Below, piece by piece: positions 17,585 through 26,384 of a stretch of 64,000 nt of DNA (position 1 is the stretch's first letter; each line of letters starts with the position of its first letter). Origin of the DNA: Kitasatospora paranensis (GTDB taxonomy: Bacteria > Actinomycetota > Actinomycetes > Streptomycetales > Streptomycetaceae); the NCBI RefSeq assembly GCF_039544005.1, contig NZ_BAABKV010000001.1, positions 4,960,001 through 5,024,000 of the forward strand, in the 5' to 3' direction. The position numbers were made by a program, and so were the translations under genes. Under the pieces are notes generated by a model. The model had not been told where the DNA came from. It searched no databases and saw only the letters and a program-made list of their open reading frames with translations.

Positions 17585-19447
17585 CTAGATCCAGGTGGTG
17601 AACCACATCCGGGCCCGCCAGTCCTCCATCGGGATGGTCTGGCCGGTGAACAGCGGATAGAAGTACAGGAAGTTCCACACCACGGCGAAGACCAGCAGCC
17701 CGGCCGCGGCGCCGCCGACCAGCCGGCGGTCCCGGCCCGCCGTGGCGGGGCCGATCATGGCGCCGATCATCATGGTCACCGCCAGCACCAGGAACGGCAC
17801 GAACGCCACCGCGTAGAACAGGAAGATCGTCCGCTGCTGGTAGCCGAACCACGGCAGGTAGCCCGCCGCCAGGCCGCACAGCACCGCACCCGCCCGCCAG
17901 TCGCGCCGCGCCGCCCAGCGGTACAGGCAGTAGACCAGCGCGACCACGCCCGCCCACCACAGCACCGGCGTGCCGATCCCCAGCACCTCGCGGGCGCACT
18001 CGGAGACCTTGCAGCCGGACTGCCCCAGCTTCGGCGACTCGTAGAAGTAGGACACCGGCCGGCCGAGCACCAGCCAGCTCCACGGGTTCGACTGGTAGGT
18101 GTGCGGGCTCGTCAGGTGCACGTGGAAGTCGTACATCGTGGCGTGGTAGTGCCACAGGCTGCGCAGCCCGGCCGGCACCCAGCTCAGGTCGACCTGGGGC
18201 AGCTTCAGCCCGAAGAGGTGGTCCGGCGACAGGCCGGCGCGGTGCAGCGCCCAGTCCCGGCCGTAGCCGCCCTTGCCCGGAGCGGTGCTGCTCAGGAACC
18301 AGCCCGTCCAGGAGGCGATGTACGTCACGACGGCCAGCGCCAGCATCACCGGGCCGGCCACCAGCGCGTCCCACAGGCCGAACAGCACCCAGTTCCGGCA
18401 GCCGACCTGCCGGCGGGCCCCGATGTCCCAGCAGACGCTCAGCAGGGCGAAGGCCAGCAGCGCGTACATGCCGCTCCACTTGGTGGCCGACATCAGGCCC
18501 AGCGACACCGCCGCCGCCAGCCGGTACGGCCGCCACCCCAGGAACAGCCAGTCCCCGGCCGGGGCCTGCTCCAGCCGTTCGGCGAGCAGCCCCCTCGTCC
18601 GGTCGCGGTCGAGCAGCAGGAAGCCGAACGCCGCCAGGAACCAGAACATCACCACAAGGTCCAGCAGCGCCGCCCGGCTCATCACGAAGTGCAGGCCGTC
18701 CACGGCCAGCAGCAGCCCGGCCACGCAGCCCAGGAGGGTCGAACGGAAGAGCCGGCGCCCGATCCGGGCGATCATCAGGATCGACACCATGCCGAGCAGC
18801 GCGGTCATGAAGCGCCAGCCGACCGGGTTCATCCCGTAGATCTGCTCGCCCAGGCCGATCAGCCACTTCCCGACCGGCGGGTGCACGATGTACGCCGGGT
18901 CCGTCCGGTACGGCACCGACGGGTTCGCGGCGAGGATCCTGCCGTTGGCGTCGTCCCCCCAGCTGGTCTCGTAGCCGCCCTGCCAGAGCGCGTACGCGTC
19001 CTTGGCGTAGTACGTCTCGTCGAAGATCAGCGCGTGCGGCGAGCCCAGCTGCCACAGCCGCAGCACGCCGCCGAACAGCGCGACCGCGGCCGGGCCCAGC
19101 CACCCCGACCAGTAGCACAGCCAGGACCAGAGGCGGTCCGGCAGCCGCAGGCCCAGACGCATCAGCACCGGGGACGGCGGCACCACGTCCGGGGTCACCC
19201 CCGGCCCGTCCGGCATCGGCGGCACCAGGCTCTCGGCGACCGTCGGCCGCTCCGGTGCCCGGTAGCCGTACCGGGCCAGCTGCCGCTGCCACCCGGAGAG
19301 CTCGGGCTCCGCCTCCCGCGGCGCGGGCAGATCCACGCCGGACGGCGCGCCGTCCGGCTCCGCCGCGGGCGCGCTCAGCAGGGCCACCCCGCCCTGGTCG
19401 GTGTGGTCCGCGCCCAGGGGCGCCTCAGGTGCCGTGTCGCCGCTCAC
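17585..19447 (-). CDS. pmt: dolichyl-phosphate-mannose--protein O-mannosyltransferase
   Basis: A 620-residue GT39 enzyme. After a cytoplasmic Pro-rich N-terminus come about eleven transmembrane helices. The first extracytoplasmic loop carries the catalytic acidic pair in LIFDETYYAKDAYALW, followed by VHPPVGKWLIG. It transfers mannose from polyprenyl-phosphate-mannose to Ser/Thr of secreted proteins. In S. coelicolor the orthologue is needed for phiC31 infection. The GTG at 19447 is chosen because TACGAT (19460-19455, reverse strand) lies 7 nt upstream, the leaderless arrangement; an ATG 9 nt upstream is in frame. It is divergent from rsmI. Confidence 0.92.
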   Translation of the reverse strand: MSGDTAPEAPLGADHTDQGGVALLSAPAAEPDGAPSGVDLPAPREAEPELSGWQRQLARYGYRAPERPTVAESLVPPMPDGPGVTPDVVPPSPVLMRLGLRLPDRLWSWLCYWSGWLGPAAVALFGGVLRLWQLGSPHALIFDETYYAKDAYALWQGGYETSWGDDANGRILAANPSVPYRTDPAYIVHPPVGKWLIGLGEQIYGMNPVGWRFMTALLGMVSILMIARIGRRLFRSTLLGCVAGLLLAVDGLHFVMSRAALLDLVVMFWFLAAFGFLLLDRDRTRGLLAERLEQAPAGDWLFLGWRPYRLAAAVSLGLMSATKWSGMYALLAFALLSVCWDIGARRQVGCRNWVLFGLWDALVAGPVMLALAVVTYIASWTGWFLSSTAPGKGGYGRDWALHRAGLSPDHLFGLKLPQVDLSWVPAGLRSLWHYHATMYDFHVHLTSPHTYQSNPWSWLVLGRPVSYFYESPKLGQSGCKVSECAREVLGIGTPVLWWAGVVALVYCLYRWAARRDWRAGAVLCGLAAGYLPWFGYQQRTIFLFYAVAFVPFLVLAVTMMIGAMIGPATAGRDRRLVGGAAAGLLVFAVVWNFLYFYPLFTGQTIPMEDWRARMWFTTWI

Positions 19448-19454
19448 GCGCCAC

Positions 19455-19546
19455 ATCGTAGGGGCGTACTCCGGGCAGGAGGAGGCCCCCTCCGAAGCTG
19501 CCCGGTTCGTCACGCTTCTCCCGTCGGGCGGTCCGCCTGCAAGGAT
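19455..19546. promoter_or_regulatory. divergent leaderless promoters of pmt and rsmI
   Basis: TACGAT on the reverse strand (19460-19455) ends 7 nt before the pmt GTG, and AAGGAT on the forward strand (19541-19546) ends 6 nt before the rsmI GTG. Neither start has a ribosome binding site. Both fit transcripts that begin at the start codon. Confidence 0.5.
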
Positions 19547-19552
19547 GGGCCC

Positions 19553-20398
19553 GTGACAGGAGTACTCGTTCTCGCAGGCACCCCCATCGGCGACGTCTCC
19601 GACGCCCCGCCCCGACTGCTCACCGAGCTGGCCGGCGCGGACGTCATCGCGGCCGAGGACACCCGCCGGCTGCGCCGGCTGACCCAGGCGCTCGGCGTGA
19701 CCCCGGCCGGCCGGGTCGTCTCCTACTTCGAGGGCAACGAGGTCGGCCGCACCCCGGAACTCGTGGAGGCGCTGGTCGGCGGTGCCCGGGTGCTGCTGGT
19801 CACCGACGCCGGGATGCCCTCGGTCTCCGACCCGGGCTACCGCCTGGTGGACGCCGCGGTCGCGGCCGGGATCAAGGTCACCGCGGTGCCCGGGCCGTCC
19901 GCCGTGCTCACCGCGCTCGCCCTCTCCGGCCTGCCGGTCGACCGCTTCACCTTCGAGGGCTTCCTGCCGCGCAAGACCGGGGACCGGGCCCGGCAGCTCG
20001 CCGAGGTCGCCGCCGAGCCGCGCACCATGGTCTTCTTCGAGGCGCCGCACCGGATCGCCGAGACGCTGGCCGCGATGGCCACCGCCTTCGGCGCGGACCG
20101 GCCGGGCGCGGTCTGCCGGGAGCTCACCAAGACGTACGAGGAGGTCCGCCGCGGCCCGCTCGGCGACCTGGCGGCCTGGGCCGCCGACGGCGTCCGGGGC
20201 GAGATCACCGTGGTGGTGGCCGGCGCCCCGCCGGCCGCGCCCGCCGCGGTCGGCCCGGCCGAGCTGGCCCGGCGGGTGGCCGTCCGGGAGGAGGCCGGCG
20301 AGCGCCGCAAGGAGGCGATCGCCGCCGTCGCGGCCGAGCTCGCGCTGCCCAAGCGCGAGGTGTTCGACGCCGTCGTCGCGGCCAAGAACGCCGGCTGA
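19553..20398 (+). CDS. rsmI: 16S rRNA (cytidine1402-2'-O)-methyltransferase
   Basis: A 281-residue SAM-dependent methyltransferase of the tetrapyrrole-methylase fold. It contains LAGTPIGDVSDAP, AEDTRRLRRL, VTDAGMPSVSDPGYRLVDAA, VPGPSAVLTALALSGLP and FEAPHRIAETL. It methylates the ribose of C1402 in the decoding centre together with RsmH. The first residues are MTGVLVLAGTP from GTG 19553. It is divergent from pmt, the usual streptomycete arrangement. Confidence 0.95.
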   Translation: MTGVLVLAGTPIGDVSDAPPRLLTELAGADVIAAEDTRRLRRLTQALGVTPAGRVVSYFEGNEVGRTPELVEALVGGARVLLVTDAGMPSVSDPGYRLVDAAVAAGIKVTAVPGPSAVLTALALSGLPVDRFTFEGFLPRKTGDRARQLAEVAAEPRTMVFFEAPHRIAETLAAMATAFGADRPGAVCRELTKTYEEVRRGPLGDLAAWAADGVRGEITVVVAGAPPAAPAAVGPAELARRVAVREEAGERRKEAIAAVAAELALPKREVFDAVVAAKNAG

Positions 20399-20645
20399 CA
20401 CCCGGCCCGTACGGGCTCCCGCAGCCGCAGGCCGGGAAGGGTGCCGGTGGCCCGCACCGCGCGTACCGTGGAGGGGAACACCAGGGCGGGAGCCCCCGAT
20501 CGGGGCCCCGCAGCCGGCTTCGTACAGGTCTCACCAACGCACGTCCAAGACTTGACAAGTCGGGTAAGGAAGCGTTCCCCGCGGGAACCCCTCGGATGGA
20601 AAGACCCGAGCCGGACGACCGTCCGGCGGGCACTGGGAGACGGCT
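20399..20645 (+). other. 247-bp intergenic region upstream of the zinc-ribbon gene
   Basis: No coding sequence is evident. A TTGACA occurs at 20552-20557, but there is no recognisable -10 about 17 bp downstream, so the promoter cannot be fixed. GGGAGACGGCT just before 20646 is the likely ribosome site. Confidence 0.4.
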
Positions 20646-21092
20646 ATGAGCGAGACGATCGGTAGCCCTCTGACTGGCAACACGCCCACCGGCGGCGGAG
20701 TGACCACCCGGCCGTCGACCGCCGTGGAGACCGTGCGGGAGGCCTACTCGTTCGCGTGCCTGAGCTGCGGCTACGGCTGGGAACAGGCCTACGACATCGA
20801 GCACCACGCGGACCGTGAGGGTCGCATCGTCTTCGAGTACAAGGCGAACGGGGTCCGGGTCCCCTCGCCGCTGCGCCAGCCGACCTGCCCCGGCTGCGGC
20901 GGGCACAAGGTGCGGATCATGCGCGAGGGGCGGGTGGCCAGCGCCGAGCACTCGGTGCACCACGCCCCCGGGTTCTCCTCGCACGCCGAGCCCGCCGACA
21001 GCCCGGCCCCGGCGGCCCCGGCGGCCCCGGCCGCCGTGCCGAGCGGTCAGCGCCGCCGCTGGTACCAGTTCTTCGGACACCGCGCCGACTGA
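20646..21092 (+). CDS. conserved actinobacterial zinc-ribbon protein of unknown function
   Basis: A 148-residue protein. Residues 34-92 form a split zinc ribbon with two Cys pairs: C38-x2-C41 in FACLSCGYGW and C81-x2-C84 in PTCPGCGGHKV. An acidic and aromatic stretch (DIEHHADREGRIVFEY) lies between them. A Pro/Ala-rich linker leads to a basic, aromatic end (RRRWYQFFGHRAD). It probably binds Zn2+ and may bind nucleic acid or protein; no function is known to me. It is monocistronic between rsmI and metG. Confidence 0.75.
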   Translation: MSETIGSPLTGNTPTGGGVTTRPSTAVETVREAYSFACLSCGYGWEQAYDIEHHADREGRIVFEYKANGVRVPSPLRQPTCPGCGGHKVRIMREGRVASAEHSVHHAPGFSSHAEPADSPAPAAPAAPAAVPSGQRRRWYQFFGHRAD

Positions 21093-21174
21093 CCTCCGGC
21101 GCCCGTCGCACCGGGGCCCGCTCCCGCCCTCGCCGGTCGAGGGCGGACTCCGGGCGCGACTAGGATTCCCAGGC

Positions 21175-22803
21175 ATGGCGGCCACTGCAGACCACAGCAC
21201 CACCGGGGCTCCGTCCTCCGCGGACCCGGCGTACTACGTCACCACCCCGATCTACTACGTGAACGACCGCCCGCACCTGGGCCACGCGTACACCACGGTC
21301 GCGGGCGACGTCCTCACCCGCTGGCACCGCCAGCGCGGCGAGAGCGTCTGGTACCTCACCGGCACCGACGAGCACGGCCAGAAGATCCTGCGCACGGCGG
21401 AGGCCAACGGCGTCACGCCGCAGGAGTGGTGCGACCGGCTGGTCGAGGAGGCCTGGAAGCCCCTCTGGCAGCACCTGGACATCGCCAACGACGACTTCAT
21501 CCGGACGACCCAGCAGCGGCACACCGACCGGGTGCAGGAATTCGTCCAGGACCTCTTCGACAAGGGCGAGATCTACAAGGGCGGCTACTCGGGCCCGTAC
21601 TGCGTGGGCTGCGAGGAGTACAAGCTCCCCGGTGAACTGCTGCCCGGCGCCACCGACGACGAGAAGCTCTGCCCGATCCACAAGAAGCCGGTCGAGTGGC
21701 TGGAGGAGGAGAACTACTTCTTCCGCCTCTCCGCCTACGGCCCGAAGCTGCTGGAGTTCTACGCCGCCAACCCGGACTTCATCGCGCCGGCCTCCGCGCG
21801 CAACGAGGTGCTGCGCTTCGTCGAGCAGGGCCTGCAGGACCTCTCGATCTCCCGTTCCACCTTCAACTGGGGCGTGCCGCTGCCCTGGGACGAGAAGCAC
21901 GTCCTCTACGTGTGGGTGGACGCGCTGCAGAACTACATCACCGCCGCCGGGTACGGCACCGACCAGGAGCGCTTCGAGCGGCTCTGGCCGGCCTCCGTCC
22001 ACCTGGTGGGCAAGGACATCCTGCGCTTCCACGCGGTCATCTGGCCCGCCATGCTGATGGCCGCCGGCCTGCCGCTGCCCAAGCGGGTCGTCGCCAACGG
22101 CTGGCTGATGGTCGGCGGCGAGAAGATGTCCAAGTCCAACCTGACCGGCATCGCCCCGCAGGACCTCACCTCGCACTTCGGCGTGGACGCCTACCGCTAC
22201 TACTTCCTGCGGGCGATCCCCTTCGGCACCGACGGCTCGTTCTCCTGGGAGGACTTCACCGCCCGGTACACCTCCGAGCTCGCCAACGACTTCGGCAACC
22301 TCGCCTCCCGGGTCGCGGCCATGGTCGGGAAGTACCACGGTGGCTCGCTGCCGGCCGCCACCGCGGCGGGCGCCGCCGAGCAGGCCGTCGCCGACGGCCT
22401 GGTGAAGGCCGCCGGGCAGGCCGACCTGAAGATCGGCGAGGAGCTGGACTTCGCGGGCGGCATCGCGGCGATCTTCGAGTTCGTCAAGCAGGTCAACGGC
22501 TACCTCACCGAACAGGAGCCGTGGAAGGTCGCCAAGGACACCTCGGAGGAGGGGCAGGCCCGCCTCGCCACCATCCTCTACACCGCCGCCGAGGCGCTGC
22601 GCGCCACCGCGGTGCTGCTCAACCCGCTGATGCCGGCCACCGCGCAGAAGCTGTGGGACTCCCTCGGTGCCGAGGCGCCGCTCGGCGCCCTCGGCGCGCA
22701 GACCATCGGCACCGTCGCCGACTGGGGCCGACTGCCCGCCGGGGCCATCGTCACCAAGGGCGACATCCTGTTCCCCCGCCTCGAAGAGAAGCCCGCCTCC
22801 TGA
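21175..22803 (+). CDS. metG: methionyl-tRNA synthetase
   Basis: A 542-residue class I synthetase. Rossmann entry is YYVTTPIYYVNDRPHLGHAYT (the HIGH box reads HLGH), the KMSKS loop is EKMSKSNLTG, and a C-terminal anticodon-binding helical bundle follows. The CP domain keeps CVGC but the second knuckle reads C-PIH, so only a partial zinc site is evident. No C-terminal dimerisation domain is present, as in many actinobacteria. The ATG 21175 lies 8 nt after TAGGAT, suggesting a leaderless transcript. tatD overlaps its stop. Confidence 0.95.
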   Translation: MAATADHSTTGAPSSADPAYYVTTPIYYVNDRPHLGHAYTTVAGDVLTRWHRQRGESVWYLTGTDEHGQKILRTAEANGVTPQEWCDRLVEEAWKPLWQHLDIANDDFIRTTQQRHTDRVQEFVQDLFDKGEIYKGGYSGPYCVGCEEYKLPGELLPGATDDEKLCPIHKKPVEWLEEENYFFRLSAYGPKLLEFYAANPDFIAPASARNEVLRFVEQGLQDLSISRSTFNWGVPLPWDEKHVLYVWVDALQNYITAAGYGTDQERFERLWPASVHLVGKDILRFHAVIWPAMLMAAGLPLPKRVVANGWLMVGGEKMSKSNLTGIAPQDLTSHFGVDAYRYYFLRAIPFGTDGSFSWEDFTARYTSELANDFGNLASRVAAMVGKYHGGSLPAATAAGAAEQAVADGLVKAAGQADLKIGEELDFAGGIAAIFEFVKQVNGYLTEQEPWKVAKDTSEEGQARLATILYTAAEALRATAVLLNPLMPATAQKLWDSLGAEAPLGALGAQTIGTVADWGRLPAGAIVTKGDILFPRLEEKPAS

Positions 22804-23681
22804 TGGCCGGGAAGAACGACGACCGGTCGACCCCGCCGCCGCTGCCCGAGCCGCTGGCCGTGGCGGTCGCCGACTCGCACACCCACCTGGACATGCAGGA
22901 CGGCACCCCGGCCGAGGGCCTCGCCCGGGCCGCCTCGGTCGGCGTGACCACGGTCGTCCAGGTCGGCTGCGACGTGCGCGGCTCCCGCTGGGCGGCGGAC
23001 CTCGCCGCCGAGTTCGAGGCCGTGCACGCGGCCGTCGCCCTGCACCCCAACGAGGCGCCGCGGATCTTCCTCGGCGACCCCGACGGGTGGTCCGGGCAGC
23101 ACCGCGCACCCGGCGGGGCGAAAGCCCTGGACGACGCGCTCGCCGAGATCGACGCGCTCGCCGCGCTCCCGCAGGTGCTCGCCGTCGGTGAGACCGGGCT
23201 CGACTACTTCCGCACCGGGCCGGAGGGCGTCGACATCCAGAAGGAGTCCTTCCGCCGCCACATCGAGATCGCCAAGCGGCACGGCAAGGCGCTCGTCATC
23301 CACGACCGGGACGCCCACGACGACGTCATCGCCCTGCTGCTGGAGGAGGGCGCCCCCGAGCGCACCGTCTTCCACTGCTACTCCGGCGACGCCGCGATGG
23401 CGAAGGTCTGCGCCGAGCACGGCTGGTACCTCTCCTTCGCCGGCCCGGTCACCTACAAGGCCAACCACGCCCTGCGCGAGGCCCTGGCGGTGACCCCGCT
23501 GGACCGTGTGCTGGTCGAGACGGACGCACCCTTCCTGACCCCGCACCCGTTCCGCGGCCGCCCCAACGCGCCCTACCTCATCCCCGTCACCCTGCGGGCG
23601 ATGGCCGCCCACCGGGGCATCGGCGAGGACGAGATGGCCACCGCGATCGCGGCGAACACGGCCCGCGCGTTCGGGTACTGA
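22803..23681 (+). CDS. tatD: TatD family metal-dependent DNase
   Basis: A 292-residue TIM-barrel hydrolase. Metal ligands are visible in DSHTHLDM (HxH), VGETGLDYF, HDRDAHDD, FHCYSGDAAMA and ETDAPFLTPHPFRGRPNAP. The family has 3'-5' exonuclease or AP-endonuclease activity in DNA repair. The ATG overlaps the metG stop, so translation is coupled. In M. tuberculosis and S. coelicolor the next gene is rpfB, but here rsmA follows after 192 bp. Confidence 0.93.
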   Translation: MAGKNDDRSTPPPLPEPLAVAVADSHTHLDMQDGTPAEGLARAASVGVTTVVQVGCDVRGSRWAADLAAEFEAVHAAVALHPNEAPRIFLGDPDGWSGQHRAPGGAKALDDALAEIDALAALPQVLAVGETGLDYFRTGPEGVDIQKESFRRHIEIAKRHGKALVIHDRDAHDDVIALLLEEGAPERTVFHCYSGDAAMAKVCAEHGWYLSFAGPVTYKANHALREALAVTPLDRVLVETDAPFLTPHPFRGRPNAPYLIPVTLRAMAAHRGIGEDEMATAIAANTARAFGY

Positions 23682-23873
23682 CACCCGGGGGACGTCGTGA
23701 TCCGGCGGTACGCCCGGTGCCGCCGGACACCCCGGACCGGCGCGGTGTCCGCCGCCGGACGTGCCCGCCGCCCCGGGGCCCGGCCGACCCCTGCCACGCC
23801 GCCGCCCTCCGCGGGGATCGGTCCCGAGCAGGTCGTCGAACTCCGAGCCCCCGCCCGCCCGTATCCTTGCGGG

Positions 23874-24755
23874 GTGAGCAGCACCGATCCCGCACCCGCC
23901 CCCGACCACCACCTGTTGGGCGCCGCCGACATCCGTGAGCTGGCGGCCGCCTTCGGCGTGAAGCCGACCAAGCAGCGAGGGCAGAACTTCGTCATCGACG
24001 GCAACACCGTGCGGCGGATCGTCCGGGCCGGCGGGGTGACCGCCGAGGACGCCGTGGTGGAGGTCGGCCCCGGCCTCGGCTCGCTGACGCTGGCCCTGCT
24101 GGAGGTCGCCGCCCACGTCACCGCCGTGGAGATCGACCCGCTGCTCGCGCAGCACCTGCCGACCACCGTCGCCGCCCGGATGCCCGAGCGCGCCGACCGC
24201 TTCGACCTGGTGCTCAGCGACGCCATGGAGGTCACCGAGCTCCCCGGCCCGCCGCCCACCGCGCTGGTCGCCAACCTCCCCTACAACGTCGCCGTGCCCG
24301 TCCTGCTGCACATGCTCGCGACCTTCCCGACCATCGAGCGCACCCTGGTGATGGTGCAGTCCGAGGTCGCCGACCGGCTCGCCGCCAAGCCCGGCAACAA
24401 GGTCTACGGCGTGCCGTCGGTCAAGGCCAACTGGTACGCCGACGTGAAGCGCGCCGGGGCGATCGGCCGCAGCGTCTTCTGGCCCGCGCCGAACGTCGAC
24501 TCCGGCCTGGTCTCGCTGGTGCGCCGCGACCCGCCGAAGACCACCGCCACCCGCGCCGAGGTGTTCGCCGTCGTCGACGCCGCCTTCGCGCAGCGGCGCA
24601 AGACCCTGCGGGCCGCCCTGGCCGGCTGGGCGGGCTCGCCCGCCGGCGCCGAGCAGGCGCTCGCCGCCGCCGGCATCGACCACAAGCTGCGCGGCGAGAT
24701 GCTGACGGTCGAGCAGTTCGCCGCCATCGCCGAGCACAAGCCCGAGGCCCCGTGA
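23874..24755 (+). CDS. rsmA: 16S rRNA (adenine1518-N6/adenine1519-N6)-dimethyltransferase
   Basis: A 293-residue KsgA enzyme. QRGQNFVIDGNTVRRIV is the N-terminal signature, VEVGPGLGSLTLALLE the SAM motif I, and LVANLPYNVAVPVLLHML the catalytic motif IV (NLPY). A C-terminal helical domain is present. It dimethylates the two adenines of helix 45, and its loss confers kasugamycin resistance. The GTG 23874 follows TATCCT by 6 nt, suggesting a leaderless start. ispE follows with an overlap. Confidence 0.95.
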   Translation: MSSTDPAPAPDHHLLGAADIRELAAAFGVKPTKQRGQNFVIDGNTVRRIVRAGGVTAEDAVVEVGPGLGSLTLALLEVAAHVTAVEIDPLLAQHLPTTVAARMPERADRFDLVLSDAMEVTELPGPPPTALVANLPYNVAVPVLLHMLATFPTIERTLVMVQSEVADRLAAKPGNKVYGVPSVKANWYADVKRAGAIGRSVFWPAPNVDSGLVSLVRRDPPKTTATRAEVFAVVDAAFAQRRKTLRAALAGWAGSPAGAEQALAAAGIDHKLRGEMLTVEQFAAIAEHKPEAP

Positions 24756-25681
24756 TGATCACCGTTCGCGTCCCCGCCAAGGTCAACGTCCAGCTCGGGG
24801 TCGGCGGCCTGCGCGCCGACGGCTTCCACGACCTGGCCAACGTCTTCTTCGCCGTCGGCCTCTTCGACGAGGTCACCGCGGAGCCCGCCGAGGGCGTCAC
24901 GCTCTCCTGCACCGGCCCGGACGCGGCCTCCGTCCCGCTGGACGGCACCAACCTGGCGGCCCGCGCCGCCCGGCTGCTCGCCGCGCACCACGGCCTGGCC
25001 GACCCCGGCGTCCACCTGCACATCGCCAAGGCCATCCCGGTGGCCGGCGGCATGGCCGGCGGCAGCGCGGACGGCGCCGCCGCCCTGGTCGCCTGCGACG
25101 CCCTGTGGGGCCTGGACACCCCGTTCGAGACCCTGCTGGAGCTGGCCGCCGAGCTCGGCTCCGACGTGCCGTTCGCCCTGCTCGGCGGCGTGGCGCTGGG
25201 CCGCGGCCGCGGCGAGATCCTGGACGCCCTGCCGGTCGAGGGCACCTTCCACTGGGTGTTCGCGGTCGCCGACGGCGGCCTCTCCACGCCCGCCGTCTTC
25301 CGCGAGTGCGACCGCCTGCGCGAGGAGGCCGGCACCGGATCCTCCGAGGCCGAGGTGCCCACCCCGGACGCCGACCCGGCGCTGCTCGCGGCCCTGGCCA
25401 CCGGCGACCCGGTCGCCCTCGCCGCCGCCCTCGCCAACGACCTCCAGGCCGCCGCCCTGTCGCTGCGCCCCTCGCTCGCCGACACCCTGCACGCGGGCAC
25501 CGAGGCCGGCGCCCTGGCGGCCCTGGTCTCCGGCTCCGGGCCGACCTGCGCCTTCCTGGCCAAGGACGCCGAGGCCGCCGCCGCGATCGCCGCCGCCCTG
25601 ACCGCCTCCGGCACGTGCCGGGCCGCGCACGCCACGTACGGTCCGGTGCCCGGAGCGGCGGTCAGCGCACCCAGGCCTTGA
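24755..25681 (+). CDS. ispE: 4-diphosphocytidyl-2-C-methyl-D-erythritol kinase
   Basis: A 308-residue GHMP kinase of the non-mevalonate isoprenoid pathway. It phosphorylates CDP-ME at the 2-hydroxyl. Motif 1 is RVPAKVNVQLGVGG, the ATP loop is PVAGGMAGGSADGAAAL and motif 3 is VSGSGPTCAFL. The ATG 24755 overlaps the rsmA TGA; a GTG one codon upstream is the alternative. The 3' end overlaps the convergent Uma2 gene by 20 bp. Confidence 0.94.
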   Translation: MITVRVPAKVNVQLGVGGLRADGFHDLANVFFAVGLFDEVTAEPAEGVTLSCTGPDAASVPLDGTNLAARAARLLAAHHGLADPGVHLHIAKAIPVAGGMAGGSADGAAALVACDALWGLDTPFETLLELAAELGSDVPFALLGGVALGRGRGEILDALPVEGTFHWVFAVADGGLSTPAVFRECDRLREEAGTGSSEAEVPTPDADPALLAALATGDPVALAAALANDLQAAALSLRPSLADTLHAGTEAGALAALVSGSGPTCAFLAKDAEAAAAIAAALTASGTCRAAHATYGPVPGAAVSAPRP

Positions 25682-26246
25682 ACGGCTCGGTCTCCAGGCT
25701 GATCCCGACCGGATCGGGCAGGTCGACGGTCTTGCCGAACGGCCGCCGCACCAGGTTCACATAGGACCCGTCCTCGGGCTCGCTGCAGACCAGCACCTCG
25801 CAGCTGTCCCGGTCGACCAGCAGGTAGACCGGGATGCCGGTCCCCGCGTAGGCACGGGGCTTTTCGTCCCGGTCGCGGCGGTCGGTGTCGGTGTCGGTGT
25901 CGTACGAGGTCACCTCGACCACCATCACGGCCCGGTCGGCGGAGGCCCACTCGCCCTGGCCGGCGAAGCTGCCCTCCGGGGCGAGCACCCCGTCCGGCTT
26001 GGCGTGGCCCTTGCGGTAGGTCTCCACCCGCAGTCCGCGTTCCGGGTACAGCCACAGGTCGGGGCGCTGTTGCATGCACTGCTTCATCACCCAGCGGATG
26101 ATCTCGTCGTGGTCCCCGTCGGGGACTGCCTTGACTCCGATCCGCCCGTGGATGAACTCCATCCGGATGCCCTCGCGCCCGGCCGCCTGCGCGATGTGTT
26201 CGAACTCCTCGGCCAGCATCTGCGGCCGGTCCCCGATCGCGGTCAC
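25662..26246 (-). CDS. Uma2 family (DUF820) PD-(D/E)XK nuclease-like protein
   Basis: A 194-residue protein with the Uma2 core: FIHGRIGVKAVPDGDHDEIIRWV, YRKGHAKPDGVLAP (the D of the active site), VMVVEVTSYDTDTD (E-x-T/S) and YLLVDRDSCEVLV. The frame extends to 26288, but GTG 26246 is preferred because GGAGG lies 6 nt upstream. Uma2 proteins are abundant in streptomycetes and cyanobacteria; their role is unknown and catalysis is mostly unproven. Its 3' end runs 20 bp into ispE on the opposite strand. Confidence 0.88.
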   Translation of the reverse strand: MTAIGDRPQMLAEEFEHIAQAAGREGIRMEFIHGRIGVKAVPDGDHDEIIRWVMKQCMQQRPDLWLYPERGLRVETYRKGHAKPDGVLAPEGSFAGQGEWASADRAVMVVEVTSYDTDTDTDRRDRDEKPRAYAGTGIPVYLLVDRDSCEVLVCSEPEDGSYVNLVRRPFGKTVDLPDPVGISLETEPFKAWVR

Positions 26247-26384
26247 CGCACACCTCCGCTCGTCCTGTCGCTCCTCCGACAGTCGCACGGTACCGCGCCC
26301 CGGCGCCGGACCGGCACCGGTCGCGGCCCACTAGGCTGGGTGGTCGGAGATCTCTCTCGACCCCCTCCCAGGAGCGCAGCTGCA

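Noticed and set aside
20552..20557. TTGACA as a -35 element of the zinc-ribbon gene
   Set aside because: No plausible -10 follows at 16-19 bp spacing, so no promoter was called.
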